47,190 bases of DNA from Clostridiales bacterium (GTDB lineage Bacteria > Bacillota > Clostridia > Saccharofermentanales > Saccharofermentanaceae), in assembly GCA_017620475.1 (NCBI GenBank), contig JAFZQI010000043.1, positions 1-47,190 on the forward strand, read 5' to 3'. Positions 41,800 through 47,190 of this stretch are shown one piece after another (position 1 is the first letter of the stretch; each line of letters opens with the position of its first letter). The notes beneath the pieces are model-generated. The model worked only from the letters and a program-made list of their open reading frames with translations, ran no database searches and was not told the origin of the DNA. The position numbers and the translations under genes are program-made.

Positions 41800-41808
41800 T
41801 GATATAAT
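41800..41808 (+). promoter_or_regulatory. Extended -10 box before the YD-like lipoprotein gene
   Basis: TGATATAAT fits the extended -10 consensus, 68 bp before the ATG. TTGCGA at 41783-41788 is too close to be a normal -35. Confidence 0.55.
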
Positions 41809-41876
41809 TAAGCATGTAATGGGGAAATAACCTATGGAACGCAATCGGGAATAATACGTTCAAGGGGGAGCATTGC

Positions 41877-43055
41877 ATGAGAGATAAAATGAAGGCGTTT
41901 TCGCTATTTCTGGTTTTCACTTTTTTGTCTGGAATGACAGCATCCTGCTCGAGACAGAACGCAACTGATTTGGGGGATGCATCGCAGTCAGACAATGGCA
42001 CAACATACTCCGCCGCTCCCACATCTACGCCTTCCCCTGCCCCTTCTCCGACACCGACTCCGGTGCCACATCTGGCAAAAATGGTCGAGTATTATGATCC
42101 TTCGGTAATCGGTCCCAAAACTGACGGGGACAATGCAGATCGCAAAAGCGAAGATAAGTATCTATATCTCGAATGCTATGATGAATACGGCAATGTTATC
42201 TACACTAGTGAATATTATCCTGAAGTTCATGAAATGTATACTAAATCCACTTATGTTAATGAAGAATTTGAGTATTCGGATGACGGAAAACTAATTAAGG
42301 AGATTTATCAACACGAAGAGGTGGCAACTACTACATACGACTACGATGACCAGGACCGGCTTGTAAAAGAAACAATTTTGATCGAGGGTAAAGATGCATC
42401 TTATTCTTACACATATACCGTAGAAACTTCTTATGATTGTGACGAGAGTGGTCGGGTAGTCAAGAAATCGACTGTGGAAATGGAGGAGGGTGAATATTTA
42501 GTTTCCTCATCCGAGGAGTCCTATACATACGATGAGAATGGTTTCTTGGAAACCGAAACCGGTCATTATACCAGACAGTATTATGGAGAAGATGGGGCTT
42601 TTTATGTTGAGGATGGAACTTGGGAAAACAGATATACTTATGACGATTCCGGCAGGTTGATCGAAGAAAAGAAAGTATATCCTTACGATCATATGGACAC
42701 ATATTATGAATATGAAGGAGACCTTCTCGTCAAAACCACTCAGGAAAAATATGGCACTTACGCGGATATAGGCGGAGAATACAAGGCTGATCCGGTGATA
42801 CACATCTATGAGTATAACGATCTTGGGAATGTCATCTATGAGACGATTATCAATAAAGATGGTGTGATTGCTCCTTGGGATGGAGTTCATTGGTATTCGT
42901 TGGAGTACCTCATCTATTCCTATAACGAAGATGACCTTCTCGAGTCAATTCAGTCATATTGGACGCAGACTGATATTCCGGATCTCACCGTTGAAGATAT
43001 TATGAATGAAGACTGCATCAATGGGAAGAAATTATACAAGTATTACTATGAATAA
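41877..43055 (+). CDS. Lipoprotein with YD-like repeats
   Basis: A 392-residue protein. The signal peptide ends with lipobox TASC (Cys24). A Ser/Thr/Pro-rich stalk (about 45-65) follows, then a beta-rich region with repeated Tyr/Asp/Glu-rich units such as EYSDDGKLIKE, DYDDQDRLVKE, TYDENGFLETE, TYDDSGRLIEE and EYNDLGNVIYE. These resemble YD/RHS repeats, one every 20-40 residues, which form long beta-sheet surfaces that bind carbohydrate or protein. It lacks an RHS core or toxin tip. Start: ATG 41877, with GGGGGAG 6 bp upstream. Probably exposed on the cell surface; the partner is unknown. Confidence 0.85.
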   Translation: MRDKMKAFSLFLVFTFLSGMTASCSRQNATDLGDASQSDNGTTYSAAPTSTPSPAPSPTPTPVPHLAKMVEYYDPSVIGPKTDGDNADRKSEDKYLYLECYDEYGNVIYTSEYYPEVHEMYTKSTYVNEEFEYSDDGKLIKEIYQHEEVATTTYDYDDQDRLVKETILIEGKDASYSYTYTVETSYDCDESGRVVKKSTVEMEEGEYLVSSSEESYTYDENGFLETETGHYTRQYYGEDGAFYVEDGTWENRYTYDDSGRLIEEKKVYPYDHMDTYYEYEGDLLVKTTQEKYGTYADIGGEYKADPVIHIYEYNDLGNVIYETIINKDGVIAPWDGVHWYSLEYLIYSYNEDDLLESIQSYWTQTDIPDLTVEDIMNEDCINGKKLYKYYYE

Positions 43056-43104
43056 AGAGAATATACACAGCTAATTTGCCGTGGTGGCTTAATCGAGGTG
43101 TCAC

Positions 43105-43357
43105 ATGAAAGTAATTGAATTGATCATTGCAATCATTGCCGGTTGTACGCTTGCCGGTTTGGCTCGCGGACGATTTTTTTATCGGGACGATTGATTCTTT
43201 AGATGTATATCCTTCTTCCGAAGATTTACATATCCTTATTCCGACGGAATTCACAAATTACGAATCTTGTATAAGCTTTCCGCTTACGATATATTGTAAC
43301 AGGGGATTGCATTTTAAGGCAGTGTGCCGAAAGGAACAAGGTAAGGGTTGTGTATAA
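43105..43357 (+). pseudogene. Small membrane or secreted protein gene, frameshifted at a T7 run
   Basis: ATG 43105 opens a frame encoding a hydrophobic segment (MKVIELIIAIIAGCTLAGLA) that stops at once after a run of seven T near 43174-43180. Moving by one base there continues in another frame through GTIDSLDVYPSSEDLHIL to a stop at 43357, giving a credible small protein of about 84 residues with an N-terminal helix. That end overlaps the start of the next gene at 43350 in the manner of coupled genes, which supports the coding reading. The interruption could be a real mutation, a slippage site or a sequencing error. Confidence 0.45.
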
Positions 43358-43601
43358 TCAAGAAGATGAAATTGAACAGTTTTTCCGCGAGCAGGAAGGA
43401 TTTTCCGAAAAGAAAGAACCGGATCCAGAACCGGCGCAAAGTACTTACAACGGAATGCCGTCGATCATGAGAGCGCTGGATGAGCGGCCTAAGGACGATT
43501 TCCAGCCTTCCGCATTTCCATCAGGCGGGTTTACTGCGGAACAGACCGAAGAAGAGGAACCGTCATCGGGCATTCACAAAGAGTTGGATGAAGCGTTCTG
43601 A
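43350..43601 (+). CDS. Small acidic hypothetical protein
   Basis: An 83-residue protein rich in Glu, Pro and Phe with no predicted fold (IEQFFREQEGFSEKKEPDPE). It starts at GTG 43350, close after AAGGTAAGGG, and overlaps the preceding frameshifted gene by 8 bp. Its end overlaps the oppositely oriented DUF4261-like gene by 39 bp. The DDFQPSAFPSGGF stretch resembles the short acidic-aromatic motifs in the tail of the protein at 4701-5909. Moderate doubt that it is expressed. Confidence 0.5.
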   Translation: MYNQEDEIEQFFREQEGFSEKKEPDPEPAQSTYNGMPSIMRALDERPKDDFQPSAFPSGGFTAEQTEEEEPSSGIHKELDEAF

Positions 43602-44129
43602 CAGGCTGAATTTTCTTTGCGCACGAAACATTTCCGGTGTGATCAGTTTGCCGCTTTGAAATACATATAACCCGGTGCAATCCGGATAACACTCCAGTGC
43701 CGCATCTACCTGGGCCAGGAGAATCTCTGCCTGCTCCTGATACGGAAGTGCAGCACCAAGCACCGTATTGACCAGAACCGTATGCGTGCATTCGTCGATT
43801 ATGTCATTTCCATTCGGGACGTCCCAGAATTGCTGCCTTTTCATATTATCGATCTGGATTCCGGACTCGGGCATCGCCGACAGAAAAGCGGCAATAACCG
43901 GAACGCCTTCCGGCTTGCTTTCCAAGATTACTTTATGGTTCGGAAGGGGAAACATAAACATATCTCCGGTACTATTTTTGGAGGGCTCCACGTATGGCGC
44001 ATCGCCAAGGTCCCCGAAATACTTTGTCATCGCATCCCGGAATCGTTCTGCTGTCGGTGTCGGCGGTTTTGTACGGAACAGTAGTTGAACCATCATCAAT
44101 TCGATTTTGTTTTCTTTCTGATTCTCCAT
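43563..44129 (-). CDS. Short DUF4261-like protein
   Basis: A 188-residue protein. The region FLSAMPESGIQIDNMKRQQF, then CTHTVLVNTVLGAALPYQEQ and the closing GLYVFQSGKLITPEMFR, resembles the N-terminal half of DUF4261 proteins, which are normally 250-300 residues with a C-terminal part absent here. The coding frame stops at FVNAR and overlaps the oppositely oriented small gene, so the protein may be a truncated member. Start: ATG 44129 with GGAAGGG 5 bp upstream. The function is unknown. Confidence 0.7.
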   Translation of the reverse strand: MENQKENKIELMMVQLLFRTKPPTPTAERFRDAMTKYFGDLGDAPYVEPSKNSTGDMFMFPLPNHKVILESKPEGVPVIAAFLSAMPESGIQIDNMKRQQFWDVPNGNDIIDECTHTVLVNTVLGAALPYQEQAEILLAQVDAALECYPDCTGLYVFQSGKLITPEMFRAQRKFSLSERFIQLFVNAR

Positions 44130-44257
44130 AGTGACCCTTCCATTCCTTTACTTCATTCATAAGCTATGGGCAAATACTTCTTGATGCTCTCAACTACAGT
44201 ATATCAGAGGATGTTTCGAAAGGTTTCGAGTTTTTTTCCGTTTTTTCAATATGGCAA

Positions 44258-44287
44258 TTGCTTTTCGGATAACGCCGTGTCTATAAT
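44258..44287 (+). promoter_or_regulatory. Promoter before the solute-binding lipoprotein gene
   Basis: TTGCTT (44258-44263) and TATAAT (44282-44287) are separated by 18 bp. The box is followed by GGAATCGGG, as at 17871 and, with two extra bases, before the AraC gene. Confidence 0.65.
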
Positions 44288-44343
44288 GGAATCGGGTATG
44301 GACGATATGGTTTCGAAAGGAGAATGGGTGGTACTGTTTTTCT

Positions 44344-46779
44344 ATGAGAAAAATGAAAAGAATCATTGCGTTCGTACTTGCAACAATGATGTTTTCTGCA
44401 GTCTGTGTGACTGCGTCTTCCTGTAAGAAAAAGGGAGCGAAAAAGAAAACAGTCCTCGAAACAGATCCCTTTTATACATCAAAAAGACTGGCGTTAGATC
44501 CCAAGTTCAAAGCAGAAGAGAATTTTGCTGTTAGACCGCTTGGCTTGTGGATGTGTAATGACAGGTTCGTGACACTATATGACGTAGAAAAAAGGCTCGA
44601 AAACGACAATATATATTACTATGACGCGATGTGTATCTTCGATATGGAAGGGAACCTTCTTCAGGTGGTCGATCTCTACGAGGTAATGTATTCAGTAAGG
44701 GGGACGGGTGCAGTAGCGCTTACTCTCTGTGAAGGTGAGCAGGGCATCCGCTTCTATTTTGAAAACTTTGCGACGACTCAGCCGTATGATGGAACGATCC
44801 AATCGGAGGGCCAGCTTATGGATATGACGCTCAAAGAGTTCGTATACTATTGTGAGTTCGATCCGAATAGCGGAGAATTGATCGTGCCGCCAACTGAGAT
44901 CCGAACCGATCCGGATGGTGTGATTTTCCATAGCCTGCAGTTTGTTGAAGGCTATGAAGTGGGCGTGGTCACAGGCTATGTCGATGGCAAGCTCGGTTGG
45001 TTTGCGGTCCATGTTTCCAAGGATGGAGAACCGCTCTACAATATCGAATTCGATAAAGTGTTCGGCCCCGGAGTCGTTAAATTTGTGGAGGGCCTTTATG
45101 GGGCAGGTAATGGTACGGTCCTGATCGATTGCATCGGGAAAGGTTCGTTACTTGTCAAACTTGAGCTGGCAACGGGAAGGATGACTAAGGTCACAGAAGC
45201 AAAACCGATCAGCAGTAACCAGAAGATCTCCTCGACCAGAGAAGGAAAAGGATATCTGACCAAGGCAACCGGGATCTATGAATTTGATCCGACAAATGCG
45301 GACGATGTTTGTGTGCTGAACTACGACCACTGCAATATCAACCGCTATGAGAGCCAGTCGGCAGATGTACTTTCCCTTGATGAAAACAGGATCATCCTCG
45401 GTTGCAGTCCGGTGATGGAAGGTGAATATTTGTTGCCGGAACCTGTGGTCGTCTATGTCCTTGAGAAGGCCGAGAAGAATCCGAATGCAGGGAAGACCGT
45501 GCTTACGGTGGCCAGTCTCAGCGACTCTGTCTCGTATTTCGAGGGCGAAGCGCTAAAGGCCTTTAACGAGCAGAATCCGGATTACTTTGTCCAAGTGGTG
45601 CTTTACGAGCAGAACGCGTATCAGAAGACAGGTGATGTGACAGATGATATCGACACGAGTGACCGTCAGATGTACGATGCCATGGCGATGGTCAGCGGGA
45701 GCCTCGCCATGGATATCCGTTCCGGAGACGGGCCGGATGTAGTCCTTGGCGCGGCGCAATCGCTCGACCTGCTGGACAGCCAGTATCTAATGGATCTGAC
45801 ATCGTACCTGGAGGGGCAGTCGTACGATGCTTCCAAATACTATTCGAAAATCATCGATGCCTCGAAGATCGATGGGAAGATGTTTTTTATCCCGACGTCG
45901 TTCACGATCACGGGCATGATTATGGATGGATCTCAATTGGATGAGAATCAGGTCGGCTTTACCTACGACCAATACATTTCCTTTGTGGAGAATCAGCGCA
46001 ACGGCAGCGAGCCGGTTACGGAATATATCAGCCGGATGCACTTCCTGAATCTCTGTTTCGAGAGGAATTACACACAGTGGGTAAAAGATAAGAAGATGCA
46101 TATCGACCAGGAAGACTTCCGGGAGATGGTTGGATTTTTCAAAGAAAAGATTCCGCAGGGCGTTTCCATAGCTCCACTGGATGTGACCGAACTCTTCGAT
46201 CCTGAGGAGGAAGAAGTGCTCAAGGATATAGTATTCGTCGAGAACATCAGCGGCACCGCGGACCTGGGGCATGCCAACTACTATTTCAATGATAATCTTC
46301 GGATCCTCGGGCTCCCGTCCCAAGATGGCACCGGCCCGTCCGCCAATATCGTGAATTCTTTCTCGATCACGGAAGGGTCCGCGGTGAAAGACGGCGCGTA
46401 TGCACTTCTTGATATCCTGCTCAGTGAAGAGATCCAGAAAAAAGCGATCGATACGATCCCGATCAACCGTGCGGCAGTTTCGTATCGGTTGGAAAGACAG
46501 ACAGAAAATAACCGGAACGGATATTCGTGTTTGTTCTATCCGTATTCAATTAACACTATGGCAATCGCCCGCAATCTTTCTGTTTATCCGCCAGAAGCGA
46601 AGTTCCCGGAAATACTCCTTCAGACGCTCGAATCCGTCGATACGATCTTCCTGTCCGACAATGCGATCATGATGATCCTGGACGAGGAGATCCCCGCGTA
46701 TCTTCTCGGCCAGAAAGATCTCGAGAGCGTGATCGCGACGATCTACAACCGTTCGCAGAATGTATTTAATGAGAGGTAG
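44344..46779 (+). CDS. Extracellular solute-binding lipoprotein with large N-terminal beta-rich domain
   Basis: An 811-residue protein. The signal peptide ends with lipobox TASSC (Cys27). Residues about 40-370 are beta-rich and may form a propeller-like sensor (FDMEGNLLQVVDLY, repeated Gly/Asp turns). From about 385 to the end there is a family 1 solute-binding domain (VLTVASLSDSVSYFEGEALK, GPDVVLG, SKIDGKMFFIPTSF, FSITEGSAVKDGAYALLDIL). Such domains bind sugars or peptides for ABC importers; typical ones are 400-450 residues and lack the extra N-terminal domain. No importer genes lie nearby, which suggests a sensing or recruitment role. The ATG at 44344 has only a weak binding site; the second ATG at 44353 is also possible. 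Confidence 0.85.
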   Translation: MRKMKRIIAFVLATMMFSAVCVTASSCKKKGAKKKTVLETDPFYTSKRLALDPKFKAEENFAVRPLGLWMCNDRFVTLYDVEKRLENDNIYYYDAMCIFDMEGNLLQVVDLYEVMYSVRGTGAVALTLCEGEQGIRFYFENFATTQPYDGTIQSEGQLMDMTLKEFVYYCEFDPNSGELIVPPTEIRTDPDGVIFHSLQFVEGYEVGVVTGYVDGKLGWFAVHVSKDGEPLYNIEFDKVFGPGVVKFVEGLYGAGNGTVLIDCIGKGSLLVKLELATGRMTKVTEAKPISSNQKISSTREGKGYLTKATGIYEFDPTNADDVCVLNYDHCNINRYESQSADVLSLDENRIILGCSPVMEGEYLLPEPVVVYVLEKAEKNPNAGKTVLTVASLSDSVSYFEGEALKAFNEQNPDYFVQVVLYEQNAYQKTGDVTDDIDTSDRQMYDAMAMVSGSLAMDIRSGDGPDVVLGAAQSLDLLDSQYLMDLTSYLEGQSYDASKYYSKIIDASKIDGKMFFIPTSFTITGMIMDGSQLDENQVGFTYDQYISFVENQRNGSEPVTEYISRMHFLNLCFERNYTQWVKDKKMHIDQEDFREMVGFFKEKIPQGVSIAPLDVTELFDPEEEEVLKDIVFVENISGTADLGHANYYFNDNLRILGLPSQDGTGPSANIVNSFSITEGSAVKDGAYALLDILLSEEIQKKAIDTIPINRAAVSYRLERQTENNRNGYSCLFYPYSINTMAIARNLSVYPPEAKFPEILLQTLESVDTIFLSDNAIMMILDEEIPAYLLGQKDLESVIATIYNRSQNVFNER

Positions 46780-46793
46780 GATCTGAGAATTGA

Positions 46794-46832
46794 GAAACCC
46801 CGCAACCTTTGTGGTTACGGGGGTTTCTTCTT
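46794..46832 (+). terminator. Terminator of the solute-binding protein gene
   Basis: GAAACCCCG (46794-46802) pairs with CGGGGGTTTC (46818-46827) with one bulged G, extended by CAACC/GGTT, and is followed by TTCTT. It directly adjoins the tRNA fragment. Confidence 0.8.
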
Positions 46833-46876
46833 GGAGCCGATTGCGAGACTCGAACTCGCGACCTGCTGATTACAAA
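46832..46876 (-). tRNA. 3' half of tRNA-Thr(TGT), partial; likely attachment site
   Basis: Reading the - strand: anticodon loop TTTGTAA (anticodon TGT, Thr), the 3' anticodon-stem strand TCAGC, variable loop AGGTC, T stem GCGAG/CTCGC closing TTCGAGT, acceptor strand AATCGGC, discriminator T and encoded CCA. The bases right of 46876 (GGCA...) do not give the 5' anticodon-stem strand, D arm or acceptor partner, so only the 3' half is present. This is the segment commonly used as attachment site by tyrosine integrases. The displaced 3' end marks an element boundary, and the element should lie to the right. Confidence 0.85.
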
Positions 46877-47190
46877 GGCAAATTCACGCGTTTGTTATCG
46901 TAGTATAGTTTTGCATGAAATGCTGATATATCAGGGTTATATGCGCATTAATGTGCCATAAAGGAACAAATGTTCATATAACTTTTCGCAAAAACGTTAA
47001 CCAAATGTTAACCAAAATAGATGCTAAAAGTTGCCTTGAGTTTTCCTGAAAAAAAGTGGCGAGGTATATCCCCGGCACTTGGTGAACCAGGGTCTTTCGA
47101 CCAGACCTTTATTCACTCTATTGCATCACAAAAAAGTAGTTGTTATGAAATCTCTTTCGAGGTCAATGGTTTAATATAGTTCTTCTTGAA
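46877..47190. other. Gene-free edge, probable beginning of an integrated element
   Basis: No convincing gene. CTGATATATCAG at 46923-46934 is a perfect 12-bp palindrome. GTTAACCAAA occurs at 46996-47005 and 47007-47016, an 11-bp-period direct repeat of the kind often bound by integrases or excisionases next to attachment sites. A small GGTCT...AGACC stem lies near 47089-47107. Confidence 0.55.
46996..47016 (+). repeat. Helical-period direct repeat GTTAACCAAA
   Basis: Two copies spaced 11 bp, about one DNA turn, lie 120 bp inside the tRNA fragment. This fits arm-type integrase sites, but the protein is not encoded in the window. Confidence 0.55.

Noticed and set aside
46832..46876. Complete tRNA-Thr gene
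   Set aside because: The 5' half (acceptor strand, D arm and 5' anticodon-stem strand) is missing; bases right of 46876 cannot pair.

Overview
The window looks like chromosomal DNA of a Clostridia-class Firmicute, most likely a gut or rumen Lachnospiraceae or Oscillospirales relative. This placement is an inference from gene content: a clostridial type-I GAPDH, a DUF6465-like Lys/Ala-rich protein, DUF6273, DUF4253 and DUF58/MoxR proteins, AGGAGG-type ribosome binding sites and moderate GC with AT-rich spacers. Nothing here fixes genus or species.

Layout. 1-361: end of a GAPDH gene and its terminator. 481-7155: two divergently arranged sets of zinc-ribbon membrane proteins, in which one two-gene module (double zinc-ribbon membrane protein plus small membrane partner) is present twice. 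7502-12616: a small secreted protein, an AraC regulator, a GNAT acetyltransferase and a three-gene ABC-2 exporter. 12617-13719: about 1.1 kb without a convincing gene, AT-rich and full of short repeats. 13720-15646: a TetR regulator, a histone-H1-like Lys/Ala protein and ThrH. 16017-20200: a flotillin-like SPFH protein followed by three zinc-ribbon proteins on the same strand. 20244-24448: a hybrid histidine kinase, a HAD hydrolase and a DUF4253 protein. 24676-26214: another zinc-ribbon membrane protein. 26310-28610: an ECF sigma factor that carries its own membrane anchor and outer domain, plus a lipoprotein paralogous to that outer domain. The two share a near-identical promoter. 28637-36903: an XRE regulator, acyltransferase-3 proteins (one of them a tandem double acyltransferase) and a MoxR-DUF58-membrane protein operon. 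37016-44129: small membrane proteins, a DUF4259-like protein, a zinc-ribbon/TPR/TIR/DUF6273 protein, a lipoprotein with YD-like repeats, a frameshifted small gene and a short DUF4261-like protein. 44344-46779: a solute-binding lipoprotein with an extra N-terminal domain. 46832-46876: the 3' half of a tRNA-Thr gene followed by direct repeats, which looks like the edge of an integrated element lying to the right.

Two themes stand out. First, at least nine proteins carry N-terminal or internal CxxC...CxxC zinc ribbons, mostly joined to membrane segments. They sit beside an SPFH scaffold protein, and one is joined to a TIR domain, which suggests a lineage-specific membrane-associated system of unknown purpose. 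Second, the membrane-anchored sigma factor and its paralogous lipoprotein appear to form one self-regulated envelope-signalling unit, because both genes have the same two-block promoter with the same 15-bp spacing. A short motif of the form CAGTGCTTTTC/GAAAAGCACTG recurs in many intergenic regions and is not explained by any gene.
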